Assembly: GCA_016715065.1 (NCBI GenBank)
Contig: JADKBN010000002.1
Coordinates: 372,001 to 436,000 of the forward strand
Length of the DNA: 64,000 nucleotides
Source of the DNA: Fibrobacterota bacterium
Lineage (GTDB): Bacteria > Fibrobacterota > Fibrobacteria > UBA5070
Direction: 5' to 3'
The notes beneath the pieces were generated by a model that ran no database searches, was not told where the DNA came from, and saw only the letters and a list, made by a program, of their open reading frames with translations. Of this stretch, positions 56,115 to 64,000 are shown in pieces (position 1 is the first letter of the stretch; each line of letters starts with the position of its first letter). The position numbers and the translations under genes are program-made.

Positions 56115-56486
56115 ATGTCGAAGATCGCCGCCGAGAGGTTTAAATCCCGGATCGCCCGCCACAAGCGGGTCCGGTCTAAGGTTTCGGGTACCACCGAGCG
56201 TCCGCGCTTGGCAGTACGCCGCAGCCTGAAGCACATCTACGCCCAGATCGTGGACGACACGACCGGTCGTTCCTTGGCACAGGTCGCCTCGACTTCGGAA
56301 GAAGTCAGGGCAAAGACCGCCGAAGGAACCAAGACCGACGTCTCCAAGGTCGTCGGCGAGCTCATCGCCGCCAAAGCCAAGGAGAAGGGCATCTCCTCCG
56401 TGGTGTTCGACCGCGGCGGCTATCTCTATCACGGTCGTGTCCAGGCAGTTGCCGAGGCCGCCCGCTCCGCTGGACTGGAGTTCTAA
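56115..56486 (+). CDS. rplR: 50S ribosomal protein L18
   Basis: 123 residues with RLAVRRSLKHIYAQIVDD and the ending YHGRVQAVAEAARSAGLEF. Binds 5S rRNA. AGAGGTC precedes the start. Confidence 0.95.
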   Translation: MSKIAAERFKSRIARHKRVRSKVSGTTERPRLAVRRSLKHIYAQIVDDTTGRSLAQVASTSEEVRAKTAEGTKTDVSKVVGELIAAKAKEKGISSVVFDRGGYLYHGRVQAVAEAARSAGLEF

Positions 56487-56488
56487 GC

Positions 56489-56989
56489 ATGGCCAACGAA
56501 CGCAACGAACGCGAATCGGCAGTCGCTCCCATCGAGGGAGAGTTTCAAGAAAAGGTCGTCGCGATCAATCGCGTCGCGAAGGTCGTCAAGGGTGGCCGTC
56601 GATTCGGATTCAACGCCTTGGTCGTCGTCGGTAACGGCGCGGGCAAGGTTGGAATCGGCTCGGGCAAGGCCAATGACGTCTCCGAAGCAATCCGCAAGGG
56701 AACCGAAAACGCGCGTAAGCACGTCGTCGAGATCCCCTTGCACAAGCACACGATCCCACACGAGACCTTCTCGAAGTTCGGCGCGGCGAAGATCATTCTG
56801 AAGCCCGCTTCCGAAGGTACCGGTGTCATCGCCGGCGGCGCGGCTCGTGCCGTGCTCGAACTGGCCGGCGTGCGTAACATCCTGACCAAGTTGCTGGGTT
56901 CCACCAATCCACACAACGTTGTCAAGGCCACCCTCAAGGGTCTTCGTTCCGTGCGACTGCGCAAGGACTACGAAGAGCTTCGTCGCTGA
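56489..56989 (+). CDS. rpsE: 30S ribosomal protein S5
   Basis: 166 residues. The double-stranded RNA-binding segment (EKVVAINRVAKVVKGGRRF) and the GSGKANDVSEAIRKG region are intact. Lies two bases after rplR. Confidence 0.96.
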   Translation: MANERNERESAVAPIEGEFQEKVVAINRVAKVVKGGRRFGFNALVVVGNGAGKVGIGSGKANDVSEAIRKGTENARKHVVEIPLHKHTIPHETFSKFGAAKIILKPASEGTGVIAGGAARAVLELAGVRNILTKLLGSTNPHNVVKATLKGLRSVRLRKDYEELRR

Positions 56990-56997
56990 GGATCAAC

Positions 56998-57186
56998 ATG
57001 TCCAAGAACCTTGAAATCACGCAGACGCGCAGCACCGCGCGCTGCACCCAACCCCAGATCAAGACGATGGAGGCCCTCGGCCTCCGGCGTATCCGGCATG
57101 CGGTCACGCAGCCGGACAACGTCCAAACTCGTGGAATGCTGCGGGTTGTGAATCACCTCGTTTCCGTGAAGGTAGTCGAAGCGTGA
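56998..57186 (+). CDS. rpmD: 50S ribosomal protein L30
   Basis: 62 residues with the L30 pattern IKTMEALGLRRIRHAVTQPD. GAGGATC upstream. Overlaps rplO by four bases. Confidence 0.92.
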   Translation: MSKNLEITQTRSTARCTQPQIKTMEALGLRRIRHAVTQPDNVQTRGMLRVVNHLVSVKVVEA

Positions 57187-57623
57187 AACTGAACCAGCTC
57201 AAGCCCCAGCCAGGGGCGAAGAAAGTCGCGAAGCGTCGCGGTCGCGGCGAGGGTTCCGGCAACGGATCCACTGCCGGCAAGGGCAACAACGGTGCCAACG
57301 CCCGCTCGGGCGCCAAGCACAAGCGTGGCTTCGAAGGCGGTCAAACTCCTTTGCAGCGTCGCTTGCCCAAGCGTGGTTTCAACTCTCCGGTTGAACAGCC
57401 GGAAGAAGTGAACCTGGCCATCTTGGTGAAGTGCGAAGGCTCTGCGTTCGATGGCGCCGCTTTGCGCAAGGCTGGGATCATTCCCTGCTCTTGTTCCAAG
57501 ACCAAGCTCATCGGTAGCGTCAAGGTCGATCGCCCCCTGACCGTCAAGGTCAACGCCATTTCCGCCGGTGCCCGCAAGGCCATCGAAGCGGCAGGCGGCA
57601 CCGTCGAGCTGGTCGAGGCCTGA
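57183..57623 (+). CDS. rplO: 50S ribosomal protein L15
   Basis: 146 residues from a GTG start overlapping the rpmD stop (GTGA). Gly-rich N-terminus (KRRGRGEGSGNGSTAGKG) and the conserved FEGGQTPLQRRLPKRGF. Complete. Confidence 0.95.
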   Translation: MKLNQLKPQPGAKKVAKRRGRGEGSGNGSTAGKGNNGANARSGAKHKRGFEGGQTPLQRRLPKRGFNSPVEQPEEVNLAILVKCEGSAFDGAALRKAGIIPCSCSKTKLIGSVKVDRPLTVKVNAISAGARKAIEAAGGTVELVEA

Positions 57624-57625
57624 TC

Positions 57626-58966
57626 GTGCGGTTTTTCCAGAGCTTCGCTCAGATTTGGAAAATCCCCGACCTGCGCACTCGCGTGCTCTTCACGTTGGGG
57701 ATGCTCCTTGTCTATCGGCTCGGTGGTCTGATTCCCATCCCGGGAATCGACTATAAGGCTTTGAGCCAAGTCGCCGCAGGAAGTTCGAACGACCTCTTCA
57801 ACATGTACAACATGTTCGTGGGTGGTGCGTTCAGTCGTGCGGCGATCTTCGCGCAGGGCATTATGCCCTACATCTCCGCCTCGATCATCATGCAACTGAT
57901 GGGAACCATCATTCCCACGGTCGGGAAGTTGCAGAAGGAAGGCCAGGAGGGACGCAACAAGATCAGCCAATACACACGCTACCTCACGGTGGTGATTGCT
58001 GCGGTACAGGCCGCTGGCGTGTCGGTTTATCTCTTTTCCCAGACGGGCCAAGGTGGCCAGCCTGTGGTTTTGGAGATGTTCCGTAGCGGTGCAGGAAAGT
58101 TCATGTTCACCTCCATGACCATTCTCACCCTCACCACGGGCACCATGTTCGTGATGTACCTGGGCGAGCAGATCACGGCAAGAGGCATCGGCAACGGCAC
58201 CAGCCTGATCATTTTCATCGGCATCGTGGCACAACTCCCGCAGCATATCCTCAACGAGGGCAAGCTGGTTCTTTCGGGCGAACACGACGTGGTGAAGGCC
58301 ATCCTGATCGCTGGAATTGTCTTCGCCATCATTGCCTTCATCGTGCTTGTCGACCAAGGTCTCCGACGGATTCCATTGCAGAATCCACGCCGGATGGTGG
58401 GGCGCAAGCTGATGGGTGGCGCGGCTAGCTACTTGCCGCTGAAGGTGAACACCGCGGGCGTCATTCCCGTGATCTTCGCCAGCTCGATCATGTTCATCCC
58501 TTCCACCTTGGCAACGTTCCTCCCGAACATCCAGAGTGTGCAGGAAATCACCCAGTATTTCCTACCCGGCCACTGGTTGTATGCGGTCAGCTTCAGCGCA
58601 TTGATCATCTTCTTCGCCTTCTTTTACACGGCAGTCCAGTACAATCCGACGGACATCGCCGACAACCTCAAGAAATCCGGCGGCTTCATTCCGGGCATCC
58701 GTCCGGGCAAGAAGACCGCCGAGTACATCGACTACGTGCTGACGCGTATCACGCTTCCCGGCGCCATCTTCCTCTCGATCATTTCCGTTGGACCCTACTA
58801 CATCAAGGACAGTCTCGGCACGAGCTTCTACTTGGGTGGGACCAGCGTCTTGATTTGTGTGGGTGTGGCCTTGGAAACACTCCGTCAGTTTGAATCGCAT
58901 CTGCGTACACGGCACTACGAGGGATTCCTCGAAAAAGGCCGTATCCGCGGCCGGCGAGGATACTGA
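57626..58966 (+). CDS. secY: Preprotein translocase channel subunit SecY
   Basis: 446 residues from a GTG start. Ten membrane segments are recognisable, beginning RVLFTLGMLLVYRLGGLIPI, with the plug region after it and the cytoplasmic loop GRRIPLQ-like DQGLRRIPLQNPRR. SecY forms the export channel with SecE and SecG. adk and map, often found next, are absent; infA follows three bases later. Confidence 0.96.
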   Translation: MRFFQSFAQIWKIPDLRTRVLFTLGMLLVYRLGGLIPIPGIDYKALSQVAAGSSNDLFNMYNMFVGGAFSRAAIFAQGIMPYISASIIMQLMGTIIPTVGKLQKEGQEGRNKISQYTRYLTVVIAAVQAAGVSVYLFSQTGQGGQPVVLEMFRSGAGKFMFTSMTILTLTTGTMFVMYLGEQITARGIGNGTSLIIFIGIVAQLPQHILNEGKLVLSGEHDVVKAILIAGIVFAIIAFIVLVDQGLRRIPLQNPRRMVGRKLMGGAASYLPLKVNTAGVIPVIFASSIMFIPSTLATFLPNIQSVQEITQYFLPGHWLYAVSFSALIIFFAFFYTAVQYNPTDIADNLKKSGGFIPGIRPGKKTAEYIDYVLTRITLPGAIFLSIISVGPYYIKDSLGTSFYLGGTSVLICVGVALETLRQFESHLRTRHYEGFLEKGRIRGRRGY

Positions 58967-58969
58967 GAA

Positions 58970-59188
58970 ATGGCCAAAGAAGAAGGAATCCAAGTCGAGG
59001 GTAAGGTTGTGGAACCTCTCCCCAATGCCATGTTTCGCGTGGAATTGGAGAACGGTCACCTCATTCTTGCCCATATCTCAGGAAAGATGCGGAAGCATTA
59101 CATCCGTATCTTGCCAGGCGACAGGGTTTTACTAGAATTGTCCCCCTACGATCTTTCGCGTGGACGCATAGTCTACCGCCACAAGTAA
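58970..59188 (+). CDS. infA: Translation initiation factor IF-1
   Basis: 72 residues with the S1-type OB fold: VEGKVVEPLPNAMFRVELEN, HISGKMRKHYIRILPGD and LSRGRIVYRHK. Normal length. Between secY and rpmJ. Confidence 0.96.
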   Translation: MAKEEGIQVEGKVVEPLPNAMFRVELENGHLILAHISGKMRKHYIRILPGDRVLLELSPYDLSRGRIVYRHK

Positions 59189-59199
59189 GGACGAGTTCG

Positions 59200-59316
59200 A
59201 TGAAAGTCAGGGCATCTATCAAAGTCCGCTGCACGGAGTGCAAAATCGTCCGCCGCAAAGGCGTCGTGCGCATCATCTGCAAGAAGAACCCGCGTCACGC
59301 GCAGAAGCAAGGGTAA
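59200..59316 (+). CDS. rpmJ: 50S ribosomal protein L36
   Basis: This 38-residue gene was translated by hand: MKVRASIKVRCTECKIVRRK and onward. The zinc ligands Cys11, Cys14, Cys27 and His33 are present, so it is the zinc-binding form. Correct position between infA and rpsM. Confidence 0.95.
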   Translation: MKVRASIKVRCTECKIVRRKGVVRIICKKNPRHAQKQG

Positions 59317-59322
59317 GTAGAA

Positions 59323-59691
59323 ATGGCTCGCATTCTAGGTATTGAAATCCCGAACCAAAAGCGTTCTGAGTTCGGGCTCACAAACATCTTTGGCATTGGC
59401 CGCACGCGCGCCAAGCTGATCCTCGAAGGCACAGGCATCGGCCTTGGCAAGAAGGTCGGAGACCTCACGGACGAAGAGATCGGTAAGATCCGCGCGTTCG
59501 TGGAATCCAACTTCCCGGTCGAAGGCAACCTTCGTTCCCTGTTGGGCATTGGTCTCAAGCGCCTTCAGGACATCGGTTGCTACCGTGGGATCCGCCATCG
59601 TCGCGGTCTCCCGGTCCGTGGTCAGCGTACGCGTACCAACGCACGCACCCGCAAGGGCCCACGCAAGACCGTCGCGAATAAGAAGAAGTAA
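59323..59691 (+). CDS. rpsM: 30S ribosomal protein S13
   Basis: 122 residues with MARILGIEIPNQKRSEFGLT and the basic ending RGLPVRGQRTRTNARTRKGP. Start of the alpha-operon part of the cluster. Confidence 0.96.
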   Translation: MARILGIEIPNQKRSEFGLTNIFGIGRTRAKLILEGTGIGLGKKVGDLTDEEIGKIRAFVESNFPVEGNLRSLLGIGLKRLQDIGCYRGIRHRRGLPVRGQRTRTNARTRKGPRKTVANKKK

Positions 59692-59718
59692 CCTAAACAA
59701 ACAGGCAAGAAGAGCAAA

Positions 59719-60150
59719 ATGGCCGAAAACCTCGAGACCCAGGCCCCAGAGGTCGCCGACGTCCCCGAGCAAGGGGAAAAGCGTCGCAAGGGCAAGAAGC
59801 GTGCGGATTCCACGGGCGTGATTCACGTCCTGGCTTCCTTCAACAACACTATCATCAGCATCACCGATCAAGCCGGCAACGTCTTGGTCTGGGGCACTCC
59901 CGGCAAGGCTGGCTTCAAAGGATCTCGCAAGAGCACTCCATTTGCAGCCCAGGTTGCCGCCGAAGCCGCAGCCAAGGTCGCTCTTGACATGGGTGTCCGC
60001 CGTGCGGATGTCCTGGTCAAGGGAGCCGGTTCGGGTCGCGAGGCTGCCGTTCGCTCGATCAAAGCGACGGGTCTCGATATCCTTTCGATCAAAGACGTGA
60101 CCGGTATCCCGCACAACGGATGCCGTCCTCGCAAGCGCAGGAGGGTCTGA
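59719..60150 (+). CDS. rpsK: 30S ribosomal protein S11
   Basis: 143 residues. An N-terminal extension of about 30 mostly charged residues precedes the S11 fold (GVIHVLASFNNTIISITD), and the ending IPHNGCRPRKRRRV is typical. Complete. Confidence 0.96.
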   Translation: MAENLETQAPEVADVPEQGEKRRKGKKRADSTGVIHVLASFNNTIISITDQAGNVLVWGTPGKAGFKGSRKSTPFAAQVAAEAAAKVALDMGVRRADVLVKGAGSGREAAVRSIKATGLDILSIKDVTGIPHNGCRPRKRRRV

Positions 60151-60154
60151 CCCA

Positions 60155-60784
60155 GTGGCTGTCTACCGCGGACCAGTATGCCGGCTTTGCCGGCGCGAAC
60201 ACGAAAAGTTGTTTCTCAAAGGCGATCGCTGCTTCACCGAGAAGTGCGCCATCGAACGCCGCAACGTTGTACCCGGGCAGCATGGCATGCTCCGTCGCCG
60301 TCAGGCTTCGGAATACGGCACCCAGCTGCGCGAAAAGCAGAAGACCAAGCGCTCATACGGCGTTTTGGAAAAGCAGTTCCGCGGCTACTTCGAAGAAGCA
60401 GCCCACGCCAAGGGCGTGACTGGCGAGAACCTGCTCCAGCTTCTGGAAATGCGCTTGGACAACGTTGTCTATCGCATGGGTTTCGCTCCCAACCGCAACC
60501 TCTCCCGTCAGTTGGTCCGTCACGGCCACTTCCGGGTCAATGGTCGCAAGGCCTCGATCCCTTCCATCCGCCTCAAGGTGGGTGATGTGGTCGAAGTCAT
60601 GGACAACTCACGTAGCCTCGCCGCCATCCAGGCAGCGTTGGCCGGCGCGAGCCGCCGTTCCGAAGTGGAATGGGTTTCTGTGGATAAGGTGAAGTTCGCT
60701 GGTCGCGTTCTAGCCCAACCCGCACGTACTCAGATTCCGACTCCGGTCAACGAGCAGCTCATCGTCGAGCTCTACTCCAAGTAA
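60155..60784 (+). CDS. rpsD: 30S ribosomal protein S4, zinc-binding form
   Basis: 209 residues from a GTG start. Four cysteines (CRLCRREH then CFTEKC) form the zinc knuckle; the S4 RNA-binding domain follows (RLDNVVYRMGFAPNRNLSRQ). Often the repressor of the alpha operon. Confidence 0.96.
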   Translation: MAVYRGPVCRLCRREHEKLFLKGDRCFTEKCAIERRNVVPGQHGMLRRRQASEYGTQLREKQKTKRSYGVLEKQFRGYFEEAAHAKGVTGENLLQLLEMRLDNVVYRMGFAPNRNLSRQLVRHGHFRVNGRKASIPSIRLKVGDVVEVMDNSRSLAAIQAALAGASRRSEVEWVSVDKVKFAGRVLAQPARTQIPTPVNEQLIVELYSK

Positions 60785-60795
60785 GGGACTCCGAA

Positions 60796-61767
60796 ATGAA
60801 GTGGAAGGCTCTTCAGATGCCGAAAGGGGTCGTCAAGGACCCCAGCTCGAGCGAATCCTTCGGGAAGTTCGTCATCGAGCCCCTCGAGCGTGGATGGGGA
60901 ATCACGGTAGGGAACGCCCTACGCCGGGTTCTTCTCTCCTCTTTGCAGGGTGCTCGGGCGGTGGCGATCCGTATCGACGGAGCCCCCCACGAGTTCGGAA
61001 CCATTCCCGGGGTCAAGGAAGATATCACCGATATCGTCTTGAATCTCAAGTTGCTGAGGCTCAAGCTTCACTCCGACCGCGACGCCCGCCTCAAGCTGGA
61101 CGTCACGGGCGAAGGCGAAGTGCGCGCTTCTGCAATCGAGGCCAACCCGGAAGTGGTCATCCTCAACCCAGACCTGCACATCGCTACCCTGGACAAAAAC
61201 GCTTCCCTCTCGCTTGAGGTTCGTGTTTCGTCCGGACGTGGATATGTTCTTGGCGACGACCTCAAGCGTCCCGAGGATCCGATTGGCTGGATCTACCTGG
61301 ACACCCATTTTTCGCCGGTTTCCCGTGTCAACATGGTGGTTGAAGACACCCGTGTGGGCCAGAAGACCGACTTCAACAAGCTCACTCTCGAAATCACGAC
61401 GGACGGCTCGATCACTCCGGAAGACGCCCTGGCCTACGCCAGCAAGCTTCTGGTGGATCACTTCGAGCAGTTCATCAATTTCGAAGGCGATCTCGAGCAG
61501 GCCGACACCGTCGACAACGACGGCGAGCGCGAGAGGATCTCTGGGATTCTCAAGATGCGCGTGGACGAACTCGAACTTTCCGTGCGTTCCAGCAACTGCT
61601 TGCGGATGGCTAACATCCACACGATCGCTGACCTGGTGCGCAACACCGAGCAGGACATGCTCAAGTACAAGAATTTCGGCCGCAAGTCGTTGGTCGAGCT
61701 CAACGAGGTCCTGCAGGGACTTGGTTTGGGCTTCGGTTTCGACGTCGACCGTTACCTCAACGACTGA
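60796..61767 (+). CDS. rpoA: RNA polymerase alpha subunit
   Basis: 323 residues. The N-terminal dimerisation domain carries FVIEPLERGWGITVGNALRR, and the C-terminal domain that binds UP elements and activators carries ELSVRSSNCLRMANI and NFGRKSLVELNEVL. Complete, 11 bases after rpsD. Confidence 0.97.
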   Translation: MKWKALQMPKGVVKDPSSSESFGKFVIEPLERGWGITVGNALRRVLLSSLQGARAVAIRIDGAPHEFGTIPGVKEDITDIVLNLKLLRLKLHSDRDARLKLDVTGEGEVRASAIEANPEVVILNPDLHIATLDKNASLSLEVRVSSGRGYVLGDDLKRPEDPIGWIYLDTHFSPVSRVNMVVEDTRVGQKTDFNKLTLEITTDGSITPEDALAYASKLLVDHFEQFINFEGDLEQADTVDNDGERERISGILKMRVDELELSVRSSNCLRMANIHTIADLVRNTEQDMLKYKNFGRKSLVELNEVLQGLGLGFGFDVDRYLND

Positions 61768-61777
61768 GGATCAAGAG

Positions 61778-62245
61778 ATGAAGCACGGAGTCAAAGTCAA
61801 TCGCCTCGGGCGCAAAGCGGAACATCGCAAGGCGATGCTTTCCAACTTGGCCACCTCGGTCCTTCGCCAGGGTCTGAAGGAAGTACAGATGGAACGGTCC
61901 ATCCGCACGACCATCGCCAAGGCCAAGAGCGTGAAGCGTGTGGTCGAGCGTTTGGTCACCTACGCGAAGAAGGGCGATCTTTCCGCCCGTCGCGAAGCGG
62001 CCCGCGTGATCCACGATCACGAAGTGTTGCAAGGTCTGTTCGAGACCATCGGTCCTCGTTACGCGGAACGCCAGGGTGGATACACCCGTGTGCTGAAGCT
62101 CGACTTGGATCGCGCCGGTGACAACGCCGAAATGGCGATCATCTGCTTGGTCGAAGACAAGATCGAGAAGCGCTCCTCCAAGCCCAAAGCCGTCAAGCCC
62201 AAGGCCGAGAAAGTCGACATCACCGAGGCGACCAAGAAGGCTTAA
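61778..62245 (+). CDS. rplQ: 50S ribosomal protein L17
   Basis: The start ATG 61778 gives MKHGVKVNRLGRKAEHRKAM; the longer frame from 61214 runs through rpoA out of phase. 155 residues, with a Lys-rich C-terminal tail of about 25 residues beyond the usual core. Last gene of the ribosomal cluster. Confidence 0.95.
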   Translation: MKHGVKVNRLGRKAEHRKAMLSNLATSVLRQGLKEVQMERSIRTTIAKAKSVKRVVERLVTYAKKGDLSARREAARVIHDHEVLQGLFETIGPRYAERQGGYTRVLKLDLDRAGDNAEMAIICLVEDKIEKRSSKPKAVKPKAEKVDITEATKKA

Positions 62246-62269
62246 GCCTTTCGTTACGGACATTTACGG

Positions 62270-62310
62270 GCCCTCGCTTCCAATCGGAGGCGAGGGCTTT
62301 TTGTTTTTTC
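62270..62310 (+). terminator. Intrinsic terminator after rplQ
   Basis: GCCCTCGC (62270-62277) pairs with GCGAGGGC (62290-62297), followed by a T-rich run (TTTTTGTTTTTT). It closes the long ribosomal transcription unit. Confidence 0.9.
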
Positions 62311-62315
62311 GCTTG

Positions 62316-62498
62316 ATGTTGGTGCTAGACATCCCTCAGGGGCTCGCTTGGAATTTGGGCTGGTTGCTTCGAGAGGAAATCACGCCGCGAAACGGGATCC
62401 TGGTCCCCTTGGATGCGTCCCTAGGGACGATTCAACAGCAACTGTTCGGACAAGGTGTCACCACTTTCGTATCCAAAGGAGGAGCAGGAGCGCTGTAA
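62316..62498 (+). CDS. Possible small protein after the ribosomal cluster
   Basis: An ATG at 62316 opens a 60-codon frame (MLVLDIPQGLAWNLGWLLRE and onward, ending KGGAGAL). It begins inside the 3' flank of the terminator, has no clear ribosome site and no recognised family. The composition is protein-like, but it could be chance. The remaining bases up to 62652 show no other gene. Confidence 0.3.
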   Translation: MLVLDIPQGLAWNLGWLLREEITPRNGILVPLDASLGTIQQQLFGQGVTTFVSKGGAGAL

Positions 62499-62652
62499 GC
62501 GACTTAAACTCCCTTTTGTCGTTTTTGCAAAACAAACGGGCTTTGGTTGTTGTCGATGACCAAGAGTGAGTTTTTTTCGACTCCTGAATCTGAAACGCGT
62601 TTGGTCGACCCGTTTAAAGACCGAAACCTTGTGCCTAAAGGAGATTTCACTC

Positions 62653-63636
62653 ATGAAGCGCTTAAACCTGAATCGCATTTTCTGGCGATCGATCCCTGCT
62701 TTGATCCTTCTCCTTGCGGCGCAAGACGCCTATTCCCAGGAGAAGTGCATCCAAGCTGGAAAGGATCAGCAGTCCGGAACGGAAAACGGGTACTACTGGG
62801 AACTTTGGAATCAAAACAGCCAAGGCACCGCGTGCATGACCCTCGGGGCTACCGGAAGCTTCAGTGGCCGGTGGTCAGGCATCGAAAACTACCTGGCTCG
62901 TCGCGGCAGAAAGTACAACGAGACCCAAACGCACCAGCAGATCGGGGCGTTCAACGTCAAATTCAACTGCGATTACAAGCCGTCGTCATCAGCGGGCAAT
63001 TCTTACCTGTCCATCTACGGCTGGACCGTCGATCCCCTCGTCGAATACTACATCATCGAAGATTGGCGCAACTGGATTCCCTCGAAGGATGGATCGGCCC
63101 AGAACAAAGGCAGCTTTACCATCGATGGAAGCGCGTATGACATCGTGCAAACCACACGAGTAAACAAGCCTTCGATCAAAAACGAAGCAACCTTTCCGCA
63201 GTTTTTCAGCATTCGCAAAACCACTCGCACCAGTGGAACCATGCAGGTTTCCGAGCATTTCAAGAAGTGGGAATCGCTCGGCATGAAGATGGGCAAAATG
63301 TACGAGGTCTCCTTTGTGGTGGAAGGATACCAAAGCAGCGGATCCTTTGATTTCAAGGAATTGGAAGTCAATGTTGGAACGAGCGGAGTCGACATCCCCG
63401 TTGCTATTGCGCATAAGGTCAAAGTCGTGCAGACTCCCAATTCGAGGGATCTGTCCATCAATCTGGCTCCATCTTTGGAAAACCCTGTTGTTCGCGTCTA
63501 CAACACGGAAGGGAAGCTTGTGGGGTCTGGCGAGAACCAGCACTCTATCCAGATGCCCAACATGGAAAATGGCATCCATTTGGTGAAAGTTCAAAGCGCA
63601 AGCCAGAGCTACTCCACGAAAATCCTGATCTACTAA
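62653..63636 (+). CDS. GH11 endo-1,4-beta-xylanase with C-terminal sorting-like domain
   Basis: The enzyme hydrolyses internal bonds of xylan. ATG 62653 follows AAAGGAG and starts a signal peptide (cleaved near AYSQ); the open frame upstream to 62566 is discarded. The GH11 jelly-roll includes WTVDPLVEYYIIEDWRNW with nucleophile Glu131, FPQFFSIRKTTRTSGTM, and VVEGYQSSGSFDF with acid/base Glu224. After residue about 250 a separate beta domain (VRVYNTEGKLVGSGENQ to GIHLVKVQSASQSYSTKILI) resembles a type A sorting signal of the type IX secretion system. 327 residues. Confidence 0.93.
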   Translation: MKRLNLNRIFWRSIPALILLLAAQDAYSQEKCIQAGKDQQSGTENGYYWELWNQNSQGTACMTLGATGSFSGRWSGIENYLARRGRKYNETQTHQQIGAFNVKFNCDYKPSSSAGNSYLSIYGWTVDPLVEYYIIEDWRNWIPSKDGSAQNKGSFTIDGSAYDIVQTTRVNKPSIKNEATFPQFFSIRKTTRTSGTMQVSEHFKKWESLGMKMGKMYEVSFVVEGYQSSGSFDFKELEVNVGTSGVDIPVAIAHKVKVVQTPNSRDLSINLAPSLENPVVRVYNTEGKLVGSGENQHSIQMPNMENGIHLVKVQSASQSYSTKILIY

Positions 63637-63671
63637 TTCGCGAAAGATCAGGAATTCCCATTTAGATCATG

Positions 63672-63707
63672 GCCGCCTACAGGATGATTCCTGTAGGCGG
63701 CTTTTTT
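63672..63707 (+). terminator. Intrinsic terminator after the xylanase
   Basis: GCCGCCTACAGG (63672-63683) pairs exactly with CCTGTAGGCGGC (63690-63701), with a 6-base loop and a following run of six T. Confidence 0.92.
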
Positions 63708-63847
63708 CCTATAGTCCTAGAAACAGCCATATTCCGGCACCTTCCAAGTGCGCTGTCGGTCGGCCGGGCCATTGAAGGCGACCAGGGAGGGCATTCTCAC
63801 TTTGCCACGTCTGCACGAATCGGATGTGGCCTTGTATCCTTCTTCCC

Positions 63848-64000
63848 GTGAACACACCGACGCTGAGACCTTACCTGGCCCAGCGGCTCGAGCAGCTGCC
63901 GAGCTCGCCGGGGGTGTACATCATGAAAAATGCCGATGGCGAGATCATCTACATCGGCAAGGCGAAGGTCCTGAAAAATCGGGTGCGCAGCTATTTCCAG
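63848..64000 (+). CDS. uvrC: Excinuclease ABC subunit C, 5' end
   Basis: From GTG 63848 the first 51 codons are present before the window ends. They show the UvrC N-terminal GIY-YIG domain: LPSSPGVYIMKNADGEIIYI followed by GKAKVLKNRVRSYF. UvrC makes the incisions in nucleotide excision repair. The 140-base region before it shows no other gene. Confidence 0.9.
   Translation, partial: MNTPTLRPYLAQRLEQLPSSPGVYIMKNADGEIIYIGKAKVLKNRVRSYFQ

Overview
The window looks like a high-GC member of the Fibrobacterota (Fibrobacteres), probably an environmental genome. Support comes from a TIGR02147-type protein (a family named from Fibrobacter succinogenes) paired with a lipoprotein, secreted plant-wall enzymes (a GH11 xylanase and a clan GH-A hydrolase), and C-terminal tails on secreted proteins that resemble type A sorting signals of the type IX secretion system. 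No rRNA, tRNA, CRISPR array or insertion sequence was recognised, and no gene-free stretch exceeds 300 bases.

Layout. 1-8.5 kb: a partial RIO-type kinase (minus), the TIGR02147 protein with a lipoprotein, a secreted glycoside hydrolase, a frameshifted Fic protein, and two tandem TPR-like exported proteins (minus). 8.8-24.2 kb: a defence-like island with type I restriction-modification (hsdM intact; hsdS, a YhcG-type nuclease and hsdR frameshifted), a two-gene insert (unknown protein plus DUF1828/DUF1829) between hsdS and hsdR, a SEC-C protein, a SWIM/SNF2 helicase sitting between two remnants of a second SEC-C gene, and a MntA-HepT toxin-antitoxin pair. 24.2-31.7 kb: lipoproteins, a three-domain fusion (isochorismatase fold, APH-like kinase, dual-specificity phosphatase) coupled to a zinc-peptidase-like lipoprotein, and a DUF1266 protein. 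31.8-45.5 kb: two tandem M66-like secreted metallopeptidases, pbpC with an alpha-2-macroglobulin gene, and three paralogs of a small exported family. 45.6-62.3 kb: a divergent EF-G-like GTPase, tuf, and an uninterrupted S10-spc-alpha ribosomal cluster (rpsJ to rplQ) with secY, infA, rpmJ and rpoA, closed by a strong terminator. 62.6-64 kb: a GH11 xylanase with a sorting tail, a terminator, and the 5' end of uvrC.

The ribosomal cluster is compact, with many start/stop overlaps, and reads as one transcription unit. The restriction genes also overlap or abut and were presumably one operon. Single-base frame breaks recur (Fic, a TPR protein, YhcG, hsdS, DUF1828/1829, hsdR at about ten places, and tuf). 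Because tuf should be essential, at least some breaks are probably sequence errors; their concentration in the restriction locus may also reflect real decay.

Most worth following up: the SEC-C gene apparently split by the SNF2 gene, the direct-repeat-flanked DUF cassette inside the restriction operon, the kinase-phosphatase fusion, and the family of 3'-end hairpins sharing one core sequence.
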